The notes under the pieces are model-generated. The model had not been told where the DNA came from. It searched no databases and was given only the letters and a program-made list of their open reading frames with translations. Both the position numbers and the translations under genes were made by a program. DNA of 64,000 nucleotides from Tetramitus jugosus (Eukaryota > Heterolobosea > Eutetramitea > Acrasida > Vahlkampfiidae), in assembly GCA_937625935.1 (NCBI GenBank), contig OW569362.1, forward strand, positions 372,001 to 436,000, read 5' to 3'. Every line of letters starts with the position of its first letter. Position 1 is the stretch's first letter. Shown here piece after piece: positions 29,156 through 38,550 of the stretch.

Positions 29156-29638
29156 TCACAGGCTTACGCTGTACACGCTGGTTATACAGTAAAGGTTCTT
29201 CCCTTCAAACTTATGGATGTAGCTTCCGTCGCATGATTCCCAATAGCAAGAGCTAGCAGTGTGGAAACCAGCACCGTTATTTTGCATAATCACACATGTC
29301 ACTAGAAAGAGAAAGCTCGAAATGTTAAACAATGATTCACTTAGAGATTTTGAAGTGAATGACTGAATGCCACATACCTATGTACTTGAATGGTTTCTCC
29401 ATACTCATCAACTTCTTCATGCAAGTTTCTATTATCGTGGACACCCATTGAGAAACTTTGGTGTGTTGGTAAACTGTTTCAAAATTGATGACACCTTCTA
29501 CAGCCTGTTGAGAGCGTTAGATTGAATCAACATGATAACGATACATTTACTCATTGAGAATGAACTTACATCTTTGACAGCTATTGCGACCTTTTCCCGT
29601 TCAAAAGCAGCATCTTTGTCCACCTGGTTCGTGTTCAT
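29156..29638 (-). CDS. DYNLT1: Dynein light chain, Tctex type (DYNLT1-like), three exons
   Basis: Exons on the minus strand are 29570-29638, 29378-29504 and 29156-29301. The introns (65 and 76 nt) have GTAAGT/GTATGT donors and CAG/TAG acceptors. The joined frame is 113 aa, the exact family length. It reads [53 protein letters not shown] and SSCYWES, and ends YCITSVYSVSL. This light chain binds dynein intermediate chain in cytoplasmic or axonemal dynein. Every splice junction falls inside conserved sequence, so the model is firm although no single exon is a long open frame. Confidence 0.95.
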
Positions 29639-29820
29639 TATGCGTGCACTCAAAGAAGAATTGATTGCTCACACAAAGACTGTAGATCTGATTCCCCGAA
29701 TTTCCGAACACTGTTCCGACTCAGGAAGATGAGCCAAAAATACCCCAACGATTTGCGCTCAGAAAAATGATCAAGACCCAACATTAACGAAAAAGCAAAA
29801 CACAACACAGCACAAACACA

Positions 29821-30963
29821 ATGAAGATTGAAGAAGAAGGTAGTACAAGCAATGCACCAACAACGACCACACAACCACAACAAGAAACATCCATTCTTGA
29901 TCAAGTGCGCCAATCCTGCCAACAAGTCGCCCAAGCATCCAAGCTCGTTCACATCAATCAAGACCAATTGCAATCGTTTGTGACCAAGCACACTCCACTA
30001 TTGAAAACATTTGTGGCTGAAAAATTGACATCCTCCTCCAGTTATCCCATCTCTTTCGACAGTGACGTCCATGAGGCTTCATTCCACGTCATGTACTCTG
30101 CACTGCAATTTGGTAGTGGTTATAGACACTTGTTGCACAAGTATTGTGACAGGGGAGCTGCTGAAACTATGGTGTATGGTTTGTTGAGTATGGTACTGAG
30201 TTCGTCCAATGGTAATTGTTTCGATGCAATGACCATGAGTGGAATGACCGTGTTTGATGTACAAAATTATTTCCAGATACCGTTGACGGTGGATGTACCA
30301 TTGGCACCAGACTCACCCATCAAGACAGAAAAGGACTCGGAGTTGAAACCGTTGGCTGAGCATGTTCGATTTGTGTTTAATGAGTGTGGAAGAGTGTTGA
30401 GAGGTTTGCAGTGTGAACAGGGATTTGGTCAATTTGTGGAGAAGACACTGGATGAGTGCAACACACCAGAGTATCTTGTACAACAATTGATCAAGTACTT
30501 CCCAGGTGTGTTCAATGACAAGGGTCAATCACAGAGTGGCACGACTGCTTATTTGATGAAGAAGGTTCAGTTGGTGATTGGTGAGTTGTACAAGCATTTT
30601 TCGAGAAGAGACACTGTGGGATCAAACTTGTCTCGGTTGTTGGCTCAATGGACACGTGATGATATTTCGAGATTGACAGTGTTTGTGGACAATGTGTTGC
30701 CTGCTGTACTCGTCAAGGATGGTGTTCTAGAGTTGGATGAGAAGCTGGAGCATAAGATACGGAACAGAGTGAACATTGCTGCGGCAAGTCCAATGGAAGT
30801 AGAGTTGCGTGCTGTTGCGCTACATGCTTGTGAACTAATGGTGAAAGAATCAAATAATGAATTCAATGCCTATGAACTAGACTACTATCTGTGGAGCCTA
30901 GGCAAGGAAGAAGGATATCGAACATTTGATAGACATGCCACAGTTGGTACTGTCTTCTATTGA
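29821..30963 (+). CDS. QNG1: Queuosine 5'-phosphate N-glycosylase/hydrolase (queuosine salvage protein)
   Basis: This 380-aa protein belongs to the DUF2419 family. It has FHVMYSALQFGSGYRHLLH, the RGA-ETM segment, QNYFQIPL, RLTVFVDNVLPAVL, and a C-terminal VELRAVALHACE...YYLWSLGKEEGY ending HATVGTVFY. The enzyme releases queuine base from queuosine 5'-monophosphate so that it can be reinserted into tRNA. The N-terminal 30 residues are Thr/Gln-rich. A 182-bp divergent promoter separates it from the dynein light chain gene. Confidence 0.92.
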   Translation: MKIEEEGSTSNAPTTTTQPQQETSILDQVRQSCQQVAQASKLVHINQDQLQSFVTKHTPLLKTFVAEKLTSSSSYPISFDSDVHEASFHVMYSALQFGSGYRHLLHKYCDRGAAETMVYGLLSMVLSSSNGNCFDAMTMSGMTVFDVQNYFQIPLTVDVPLAPDSPIKTEKDSELKPLAEHVRFVFNECGRVLRGLQCEQGFGQFVEKTLDECNTPEYLVQQLIKYFPGVFNDKGQSQSGTTAYLMKKVQLVIGELYKHFSRRDTVGSNLSRLLAQWTRDDISRLTVFVDNVLPAVLVKDGVLELDEKLEHKIRNRVNIAAASPMEVELRAVALHACELMVKESNNEFNAYELDYYLWSLGKEEGYRTFDRHATVGTVFY

Positions 30964-31044
30964 ACACAATAAACAAATCAAAACTGATTGACAAATATGC
31001 GGCTATTAGATATTGTGAACTTTACTTCGAAGACATCTTTATTA

Positions 31045-31164
31045 CTACTGGTTCAACACAGTGATCTCTTCTTCCTCACCAAATCTCTTCAAGATCGCTG
31101 CTGATCCGGATGATTCACTGTAACCATGCAATTTCAATTCCCCGAAGCTGACTCGCTTTTTCAT
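31045..31164 (-). CDS. Putative 39-aa microprotein with a PP1-binding RVxF motif
   Basis: An ATG at 31164 opens 39 codons beginning MKKRVSFGELKLHGYSESSG and ending ITVLNQ with TAG. An AATAAA lies 2 nt after the stop on the same strand. The KKRVSFGEL segment is an ideal RVxF docking site for protein phosphatase 1, which inhibitors and targeting subunits use. It could be a very small PP1 regulator. The alternative is that it is the last exon of a longer gene, but no upstream exon is visible before the actin promoter. Evidence is the motif plus the well-placed poly(A) signal. Confidence 0.4.
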   Translation of the reverse strand: MKKRVSFGELKLHGYSESSGSAAILKRFGEEEEITVLNQ

Positions 31165-31229
31165 TGTAAACTCTTCAAGTCAACTAGTTACAACCGACGA
31201 TCGGCCACGCTGGCTGGACTACGAATTCG

Positions 31230-31242
31230 TATTTAAAAAAAT
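31230..31242 (+). promoter_or_regulatory. AT-rich element upstream of actin, possible TATA-like box
   Basis: TATTTAAAAAAAT lies about 90 bp before the actin ATG, within an otherwise mixed promoter. Placement fits a core promoter element, but no transcription start is known. Confidence 0.25.
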
Positions 31243-31328
31243 CTTGCTCTGTTCACCTCTCACTCGAAATCTTTCACAAAACAACTACATTACTCTGTAC
31301 AAACAAACAAACAACACAAATAGTAAAC

Positions 31329-32459
31329 ATGGCTGACGAAGATATTACTCCATTAGTTATCGATAACGGTTCTGGTATGTGTAAGGCTGGTTTCGCTGGT
31401 GATGATGCACCAAGAGCTGTCTTCCCATCCATTGTCGGTAGACCAAAGCACAAGAACGTCATGGTCGGTATGGACGGAAAGAATGAATATGTTGGTGATG
31501 AAGCTCAAGCCAAGAGAGGTATCCTCCAATTGAAGTACCCAATTGAGCACGGTACCGTCACTAACTGGGACGACATGGAAAAGATCTGGCATCACACCTT
31601 CTACAATGAGTTGAGAGTTGCTCCAGAAGAACATCCTGTCTTGTTGACTGAAGCTCCAATGAACCCAAAGGCCAACAGAGAGAAGATGATCCAAATCATG
31701 TTTGAGACCTTCAACATCCCTGCCACCTACGTTGCCATTCAAGCTGTCTTGTCCTTGTATGCTTCTGGTAGAACTACTGGTATCGTCTTGGATTCTGGTG
31801 ATGGTGTTACCCACACTGTTCCTATCTATGAAGGTTATGCTTTGCCTCATGCCATCATGAGAATGAACTTGGCTGGTCGTGACTTGACTGACTACATGAT
31901 GAAGATTGTTTCTGAGACTGGTCACTCTTTCACCACAACTGCTGAAAGAGAAATTGTCAGAGACATCAAGGAAAAGCACTGCTACGTTGCTTTGGACTTT
32001 GATGATGAAACCAAGAAGGCTCAAACCTCCTCTGCTTGCGACATTGACTACGAATTGCCTGACGGAAACGTTGTCACCATCAACTCTCAAAGATTCAGAT
32101 GCCCTGAAGCTCTCTTCCAACCATCTCTCCTCGGTAAGGAATTGTCTGGTATTCACCAAACTACTTTTGACTCCATCATGAAGTGTGATGTCGATATCAG
32201 AAAGGACTTGTACGCTAATGTTGTCATGTCTGGTGGTACAACCATGTTCAAGGACATTGATGCTAGATTGCAAGCTGAGTTGGAGGCTTTGGCTCCAGCT
32301 GCCATGAAGATCAAGGTCGTTGCTCCACCTGAGAGAAAGTACTCTGTCTGGATTGGTGGTTCCATCTTGTCTTCCTTGTCCACATTCCAAAACATGTGGA
32401 TCTACAAGGCTGAGTATGATGAATCTGGCCCAGGTATCGTCCACAGAAAGTGCTTCTAA
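31329..32459 (+). CDS. Actin
   Basis: The full 376-aa actin reads [38 protein letters not shown] near the start and [25 protein letters not shown], ending GIVHRKCF. Nucleotide-binding loops DNGSG and DSGDGVTH are intact. Substitutions against conventional actin include [16 protein letters not shown] (usually MFPGIADRMQKEL) and YKAEYDES, so it is a moderately divergent family member. Codon use is more biased than in neighbours, which fits high expression. Single exon. Confidence 0.98.
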   Translation: MADEDITPLVIDNGSGMCKAGFAGDDAPRAVFPSIVGRPKHKNVMVGMDGKNEYVGDEAQAKRGILQLKYPIEHGTVTNWDDMEKIWHHTFYNELRVAPEEHPVLLTEAPMNPKANREKMIQIMFETFNIPATYVAIQAVLSLYASGRTTGIVLDSGDGVTHTVPIYEGYALPHAIMRMNLAGRDLTDYMMKIVSETGHSFTTTAEREIVRDIKEKHCYVALDFDDETKKAQTSSACDIDYELPDGNVVTINSQRFRCPEALFQPSLLGKELSGIHQTTFDSIMKCDVDIRKDLYANVVMSGGTTMFKDIDARLQAELEALAPAAMKIKVVAPPERKYSVWIGGSILSSLSTFQNMWIYKAEYDESGPGIVHRKCF

Positions 32460-32585
32460 ATTCATTGCGAAGCAAACTGTAAACAATATCATAAACACTT
32501 GTATTAATTTAGTATCATACCTATTCATTTATTCTTCTCCTAAACAAAGCTCCGTAGATTGAGAAATGAAAAGTATATATAATGC

Positions 32586-34607
32586 TTAATCGTCTCTGTA
32601 TTCTTCTGTAATCTTGTGGAGGATTTCCAATTTCTCACTCACTTCATCCTTTGTCAGATCATAACCAGGTAGGTTCACTCCTCCCTTGCTACTCTGTGTA
32701 AAGTATTTTTGTAGTTGAGATACATAACCATAGATTTCTCCACCAGTCTTGGCATGTACCATCATTGGAACAGTATCAATCTTTCTGGTTTCTTGTTCCA
32801 AGTTCGTGTCAACATATCCTTGAGAATTCAGCACCTTTGTGTTGAACACTCTTGGATAGGCATATGGAATGGCACTAGGTCGGTCAATATAGCATCTAGA
32901 ATATTTTGGAGTCAGTATGATGATTGTTATGTGTGACAAAAGTAATTGCTGAACCAATAAAGAAACGTACCTGGAAGTCATATATGACGGCGTTTGGTCA
33001 ATGTATCGATCCAACATCTCTTTGTGTGTTGTACAATCGGAAAGTATTGTCTTCTGTGGTCTATCCTTAGATCTGGAATCGGTTCTACTTTGTGCTGACA
33101 TGACACTGCTACTATTCAAAACATTCTGAACGAACATTTCTTCCATCGAGAGCTTAATCTTCTTATCCTGCTCTGATTTGTATAGGTCTATTTGATCGTC
33201 AATACCTCGATAGACAACAGTTTGAGCAAACGGTAAATCATCACTCGAATTTGTCACTGCATGATCGAATGGATACAGTGCCATAGATCTTGATTGATTC
33301 AGAGAACCGGACCTCATCAAAAAGTCATGCAAATTCTCGTTCACTCCAATTCCGAGAGGCATTCTAGTACTCAACACACCAATGCGCAATCCCTGTCTTG
33401 GAGACATCTTAGTGATCCAGTTCCTGAATCCAATGTTGTCCATTCCACGCGATAAACTTTCCCATGTAGTACCCAAAACTGAACTCCACTGATATGCGTT
33501 CACATTATCACCAAACTGCACCAAATCACTGTTCCATTCCTTGTATTGATTTCCAGACATTGGAATCACATAATCACAATTAGAGTACGTATCAATGAGG
33601 CCGAGTGCCGAATAAGACACAAATTGATTGATATCCGAGTGACTCAACTCCTCAGGTGAAATATATGGCTGAACCAAAGATGTAACAACAGACAACTTGC
33701 CAAATTCATCATACATTTGGGGCAAGAACTGAGATGTCACACTGGACCACCAATCACCTGCATTACTAAACAATTGGATACCATCAAAGTGATCAGCTTC
33801 TTCCAATGCAAAGCGAATGTGATCCATCGAATCTTCTACATAGGTATTCACAATATCTTGAACAGACAAGATTTGACTCGATTCGTCCAATGCCACGTTC
33901 GGCATCTTGAACACTGATTTTGGATGCAAATGAGGAATCAAAAAATCGGTCCAATATCGACTCTGTGTCTCCAACTCTGTTAAAATGTCATCTCTCGTGT
34001 ATGATTTGACATCTTGTTTCTTATTATTAGACGCTTCTTCCTCTTCATCAATATCCATTCGATCACTTGGATGAACCTTGTTCTTTTGTTGTTCCTTGTT
34101 CCAATAATTTTCATAAAAATCAGATGACAAAGATGAAGCCGAAGATGACGATGACGACGCATGATACTCATTTTGCATGTACTGAGCCGTAGATGGATCA
34201 CTAGCCAACAATGATCTTGTAAACTTGCTCATTCCATACTCTTGTTCTCTTAGTACATGTTTTTCATCATCAACATTGTCATCATGACCAGTTGTGTTAT
34301 CACTTGATTGATTGTACATGTATCCCATGGACTTCAAACTGGACCATTCTCTCCGTTCATCAAAAATGATGCACCTAGGAGTGAAAACAGACTGTTTTTT
34401 ATCATTTTCACCTTCTCTGAAGAATCTAGAGAACTCGTATTGAGCATCACTTAAATCTCTACCAGAATATCCCTTTTCTTGTTGTTGAGCGAGAATCTTG
34501 TTCTGTTCTAGTTGAACTTCAGTGCAAATAGTGTTCCAAAAGTGAGTACAGGCAAAGTTGGCATACTTTCCGAATTGGAGAGTAATAATTTCGTTGTTTG
34601 ATGGCAT
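32586..34607 (-). CDS. Misato/DML1 tubulin-like protein (one in-frame intron)
   Basis: The protein starts MPSNNEIITLQFGKYANFACTHFWN, the misato signature related to tubulin. It continues with the second misato block EDSMDHIRFALEEADHFDGIQLFSNAGDWWSS. A 75-nt stretch (32896-32970) has a GTACGT donor and a CTAG acceptor and contains no stop. Removing it gives MTSR-CYIDRPSAIPYAYPRVF and 648 aa, which fits the conserved region better than the read-through. Misato acts in mitochondrial morphology and chaperonin-linked tubulin folding. The frame extends upstream to 34676, but the ATG at 34607 matches the family start. Confidence 0.9.
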   Translation of the reverse strand: MPSNNEIITLQFGKYANFACTHFWNTICTEVQLEQNKILAQQQEKGYSGRDLSDAQYEFSRFFREGENDKKQSVFTPRCIIFDERREWSSLKSMGYMYNQSSDNTTGHDDNVDDEKHVLREQEYGMSKFTRSLLASDPSTAQYMQNEYHASSSSSSASSLSSDFYENYWNKEQQKNKVHPSDRMDIDEEEEASNNKKQDVKSYTRDDILTELETQSRYWTDFLIPHLHPKSVFKMPNVALDESSQILSVQDIVNTYVEDSMDHIRFALEEADHFDGIQLFSNAGDWWSSVTSQFLPQMYDEFGKLSVVTSLVQPYISPEELSHSDINQFVSYSALGLIDTYSNCDYVIPMSGNQYKEWNSDLVQFGDNVNAYQWSSVLGTTWESLSRGMDNIGFRNWITKMSPRQGLRIGVLSTRMPLGIGVNENLHDFLMRSGSLNQSRSMALYPFDHAVTNSSDDLPFAQTVVYRGIDDQIDLYKSEQDKKIKLSMEEMFVQNVLNSSSVMSAQSRTDSRSKDRPQKTILSDCTTHKEMLDRYIDQTPSYMTSRYVSLLVQQLLLSHITIIILTPKYSRCYIDRPSAIPYAYPRVFNTKVLNSQGYVDTNLEQETRKIDTVPMMVHAKTGGEIYGYVSQLQKYFTQSSKGGVNLPGYDLTKDEVSEKLEILHKITEEYRDD

Positions 34608-34745
34608 GGTCTTGATGAAAAAGTTGTTATGGTACGTTAGTTTTGTGGTTGTTTGAAGAAAGTTTATCTTTGCCAAAATTTTAGCTTCGCGTTTTTTTGG
34701 TTGTTCAAGGCATTCGATGATCCGTGCTTTCTGTCTCAGACCTCT

Positions 34746-35612
34746 CTACTTGCGGAAAACCTTGAACAAATTCTTGTTAAAGTACCGTAGCTCTTGAATG
34801 CTTTCATAAATGTCTGTTCGAGCTGTGTGATTCTTGACCTTTGTTGGCCTGTGCTTGTGCACTCTTGGATTAAGGGCAGTGCTCAGCATCGAAACAGTGG
34901 AAACATCAATCAATCGATAGTGCAAATGATCATTGACCTTTGGCATATGCTTTGCCAAGAACATTTTATCAACGTAGACACTGTTTCCTGCCATTGACAC
35001 ACCCTTCTTTGTAAACTTTGACAAGAATGACAACAAAAAATCTTCAGCGTCTCTCATTTGAAGATCAGAAGCACGAACACGTGCAGTCAATCCTGTTTTG
35101 CCATGATTTTCCACGCACCATGGCGAAAATTTTTGAATGACTTCTTCAGGATGGTGAATCACCATGGTTTCATGCTCTGCAATCAAATCCAAATTTTCAT
35201 TGAGTTCTGTAATGACACAGGACAGTTCGAGCACCGTGTGTTCCTCAGGATCCAATCCAGACATTTCACAATCGATCCATGCGACTCTCTGTCCTTGTTG
35301 TTGTCCTTCTCTGTTGTTGCCACTAATACCACTGCTCTTCATAAAGGCAGGTGACATGATATCTGCAAGAACATTAGCTCTGAATAGTGATTCTGGTGTA
35401 GATGCAGGGTTTGTCTCTTGTTGAGTTTGTTGTACTTGCGCTTGTGCTTGTTGTTGTTGTTGATCTTCTAGTTCTTGAATCACTTGTGCGATAAATTCTT
35501 CTTCTGATGGTTGAAAGTAGGTGAGTGGTAGGAATCGATCATCTGTGACGAGATGTTGTGGTGGGAGAAACGGATTGGTTATGTTGCTGATTCTTTTTGT
35601 GCCGCGATACAT
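34746..35612 (-). CDS. REXO2: Oligoribonuclease (REXO2/Orn, DEDDh exonuclease)
   Basis: The C-terminal 190 residues are an oligoribonuclease. They have WIDCEMSGLD (Asp and Glu), HPEEVIQKFSPWCVENHGKTGL, GNSVYVDKMFL (Asp), LIDVSTVSML and HTARTDIYESIQELRYF (His and Asp). The enzyme degrades 2-5 nt RNA to mononucleotides in mitochondria and cytosol. An N-terminal extension of about 95 residues is Gln-rich and does not look like a classical presequence. A shorter product from ATG about residue 87 (MSPAFMKSSG) is possible. Confidence 0.93.
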   Translation of the reverse strand: MYRGTKRISNITNPFLPPQHLVTDDRFLPLTYFQPSEEEFIAQVIQELEDQQQQQAQAQVQQTQQETNPASTPESLFRANVLADIMSPAFMKSSGISGNNREGQQQGQRVAWIDCEMSGLDPEEHTVLELSCVITELNENLDLIAEHETMVIHHPEEVIQKFSPWCVENHGKTGLTARVRASDLQMRDAEDFLLSFLSKFTKKGVSMAGNSVYVDKMFLAKHMPKVNDHLHYRLIDVSTVSMLSTALNPRVHKHRPTKVKNHTARTDIYESIQELRYFNKNLFKVFRK

Positions 35613-35755
35613 TGTTTTTTATCGTGTGTACGTGTGGATGATGCTGGTTCTGCAATTTTGTTTTTTCTTTGGCGCGATTTTTGAAAATATCCGAGATCGG
35701 GGTAACGAGAAAGACCGATAATTTCCAAGCTGAAAATCTGGACAGACCAAGCAGC

Positions 35756-37297
35756 ATGGAGGAACAACATCTGGAGGATCAAGAGTTGGAATCACTTTCA
35801 CCTTGTCATGAGGGAGCATATGATCAACAAGAACAAAGAGAGATGAATGAGAAGGAGAGCGAATCGTCATCAGATGTACAATCAGAATCCATCAGGTTCT
35901 CTGTCAACGATTCGATCGAACAGAGTGGATTAGGTCTGTTTCAGTTGTTGCTATTTGCCATGGGGTGTATATGTTGGACGTGTGATGCAATTGAAATTCT
36001 CCTCATTAGCTATATTCTGCCGACGTTGCAAGCAGAATGGAAGTTGAGTGGTGTGGAGAAGGCTTGTGTCGCATCTGTTTTGTTTGTAGGGATGCTGGTT
36101 GGTGCCATTTTGTTTGGATGGTTGGCTGATCGTTATGGTAGAAGAAAAGCCTTGATTATTAACTTGGTGTACTCTACAGTACCCACAGTGTTGTGTGCAT
36201 TTGCACCGAATTGGACTCTCTTTGTGGCTGCCCGAACATGCACGGGCATAGGAGTAGCAGGAATGCAGATCATATATGGATTGATAAGTGAATTTTTACC
36301 AACGAAACGAAGGGCATTAGTGCTGTTAACGATGACTACCCTTGGAACAATGATTGCTTCATTGTTGGTCACGGGTTTAGCATGGGTGTTTTTACCTCAT
36401 GTTACAATTGATGTTGGTTCAGTTAGTGTAAAGAGTTGGCGCTTGTATCTGCTCATTCTATCGATCCCTCTGATCGTTGTTGCAATCTTGTCGCCCTTGC
36501 TGCCCGAGTCACCTAGATTTGACATGCTACAAGGAAATCAACAGAAAGCACTTCGCACACTCCGTACCATGGCCAGATTGAACAACGTTACAATGATCAG
36601 TGGAGAACTAGTGCTCAATGAATCTAAGGAGACTGTAGAGGTGGAAGAGTCGACAAGAATGACTTCACGTCTGAGCAACACCAAATTTGGGCTGCTCTTT
36701 CATCCAAATTATCGTTACTTAACGATATTACTCGCTATTATTTGGTTTGTTTCGAACTTTTCATTTTTTGGAGTTCAGCTTCTATCAGCCGAGTATCTGT
36801 TGGGTGATGGACAAGCAAAGTACATTCGAGTATTTCTTCCTGCTGTTGCGGACATTCCCATCGTTATGTGTCACATATTGATCGTTAACAAACTGGGAAG
36901 AAAGAGAACAATGATAATCACATATGGACTAGGATCACTACTCATGTTATCTCTCATGATACCGAGTACTGCACTCGTGCAGCGAATTCTGATCGTTCTT
37001 GCGAGAATTAGCATTCAAGCCGCGTTCGCTACAGCCATTTTAGCAACACCCGAGTATTTACCAACAGAAATTCGAACTACAGGTCTGGGCTTTGTGTCTG
37101 GGATCTCGCGCTTTGCGGGTATGGTTGCTCCCTTCTTTAGTTCGGCACTGTTTGAAGTTTCCAGGGCAGTTCCATTGTTATTTTTTTCGGCCACATGTGT
37201 TGTTGCAGCCATTGTTGCTTTCTTTCTGCCCTATGACACAACCGGGACCAAGTTAGCTGAAACTGTGACCAACAAACAAGGAGAGATAAACACTTGA
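35756..37297 (+). CDS. MFS transporter, SV2/SVOP-like
   Basis: A 513-aa protein with twelve predicted hydrophobic segments after an acidic 60-residue N-terminus. Motif A reads GWLADRYGRRKALI between segments 2 and 3. CTGIGVAGMQIIYGLISEFLPTKRRA follows in segments 4-5, and ATPEYLPTEIRTTGLGF marks segment 11. This pattern is that of the SV2/organic-ion family of the major facilitator superfamily. Substrate unknown. First ATG is 35756. Confidence 0.85.
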   Translation: MEEQHLEDQELESLSPCHEGAYDQQEQREMNEKESESSSDVQSESIRFSVNDSIEQSGLGLFQLLLFAMGCICWTCDAIEILLISYILPTLQAEWKLSGVEKACVASVLFVGMLVGAILFGWLADRYGRRKALIINLVYSTVPTVLCAFAPNWTLFVAARTCTGIGVAGMQIIYGLISEFLPTKRRALVLLTMTTLGTMIASLLVTGLAWVFLPHVTIDVGSVSVKSWRLYLLILSIPLIVVAILSPLLPESPRFDMLQGNQQKALRTLRTMARLNNVTMISGELVLNESKETVEVEESTRMTSRLSNTKFGLLFHPNYRYLTILLAIIWFVSNFSFFGVQLLSAEYLLGDGQAKYIRVFLPAVADIPIVMCHILIVNKLGRKRTMIITYGLGSLLMLSLMIPSTALVQRILIVLARISIQAAFATAILATPEYLPTEIRTTGLGFVSGISRFAGMVAPFFSSALFEVSRAVPLLFFSATCVVAAIVAFFLPYDTTGTKLAETVTNKQGEINT

Positions 37298-37434
37298 CTT
37301 TTTGTCGACAGCGGACTTTTTTGAAAAAGTTACCGTTATGGATAATCGAAACGTCGTTTTTTCAATTGTCATTGGAAAACAAAGCACTCATCAACAATCA
37401 ACCAACAGATTTCCCCAACCAACCACTAGACTTC

Positions 37435-38460
37435 ATGGGCAACAATAACTCTCGCAACAGATATGCACAAGCTCTACGTGAAGAAGCCAACACACCTATG
37501 AAGGCAGATTCATTCTGGGAGACAGATGATGAATCGTGTGAAGCTTCTTCGATGGCTTCCACTCCAAAGACTGGCAGTCAGTTTGTCCACTATTCCATCG
37601 ATTCACCACTATCTTCAACAGTCACTCCAAAAAGCAAGAGATCCATGTCACTTCCACATGCTGTCGAGAATGGAACAGCCTTGTCATCTTTTATCGATCC
37701 TAGATCACCAGCATACGATTTCAAGCGCACACCTCTGCGTGAAGTTTTGAAAATTTATGAGGAACATTTGAGAAAGAGACAAGCAGAGTTAATGGTCAAT
37801 GTACTCGAGGAAGAAGTTGAAGAAGAAGATGAAGCAATGGGAGAAGAAGACGAACAATTGATGGCTGGAGCTCTAGGTGCTCAAAAGCAATCACCATTTG
37901 AATACTTAACGAAAGAGGAACACTCTTTTGGTCACGTGACACCACGTGCAGATCGGGATAGCCTCGGTGGCAATTACATGGAAGTCCCAATGATTTTGGC
38001 TGATGTGAGTCGTTCATTGCCAACATCGACTCATTTGCTCTCGCCTGCCTCAAAGGAAGAAACAACGAGATTCAATCTTGTTTCCTCTTCTCCATCCACA
38101 CCATTGTCTCCCATTCGTATATCTCGTTCTAGCAACAGAGTTAACACTAGTTTATTGAGTTCTCCATCAACTCGTCGATCCATTACTCAAGCAAAGAAGA
38201 CTTTTGTTTTCGAGGAGGAACAACAACAAGATGAAAACACGCCTAGCACTCCACAGCCTGCCACACCAGTCAACGTTGCCAAGAAACTCATTAGCAATAG
38301 CAGTAAGAGCAAGAAACGTCCCGTTTCTGCCGGCCTATTCAACTCCTCCCCTAACTTGCCTCGTCACTTACAACAGCAACAATTGCCACTCCATGCTCAC
38401 AAATCCCTGACTCAAGGCCTGCAATTCAACAGTGACAGACGATCTGTTCAATGGTATTGA
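37435..38460 (+). CDS. Ser/Thr-rich protein with CDCA3-like DPRSP...RTPL motif and MGNNNS N-terminus
   Basis: The start MGNNNSRNRY fits N-myristoylation. At about residues 88-103 lies DPRSPAYDFKRTPL. It resembles the short motif DPRSPS-x-RTPI found in CDCA3/Tome-1 proteins, which are cell-cycle regulators. The rest is disordered, with many Ser/Thr-Pro sites (possible CDK or MAPK sites), a Glu-rich patch at about 122-140 and a Gln-rich segment near the end. No enzyme domain. Family assignment rests on one short motif. Confidence 0.55.
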   Translation: MGNNNSRNRYAQALREEANTPMKADSFWETDDESCEASSMASTPKTGSQFVHYSIDSPLSSTVTPKSKRSMSLPHAVENGTALSSFIDPRSPAYDFKRTPLREVLKIYEEHLRKRQAELMVNVLEEEVEEEDEAMGEEDEQLMAGALGAQKQSPFEYLTKEEHSFGHVTPRADRDSLGGNYMEVPMILADVSRSLPTSTHLLSPASKEETTRFNLVSSSPSTPLSPIRISRSSNRVNTSLLSSPSTRRSITQAKKTFVFEEEQQQDENTPSTPQPATPVNVAKKLISNSSKSKKRPVSAGLFNSSPNLPRHLQQQQLPLHAHKSLTQGLQFNSDRRSVQWY

Positions 38461-38550
38461 TTGTATTACTATCATCGAACTCTTGTAAAACAACACGCAA
38501 CAAAATAAACTATCAAGTCCAGTTGCAACACTGGAACTTCAACGAAACAA

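Noticed and set aside
29070-29256. Possible extra exon of the Tes-like gene (GTAAGC donor at 29070, CAG acceptor ending at 29161, in-frame TAG)
   Set aside because: The proposed exon is antisense to the conserved last exon of the dynein light chain gene. The open frame already ends in a family-like GKLVAQC segment.
31353-32528. 391-codon open frame antisense to actin
   Set aside because: It arises from the strong codon bias of actin. The translation has no family features, and actin on the + strand is complete.
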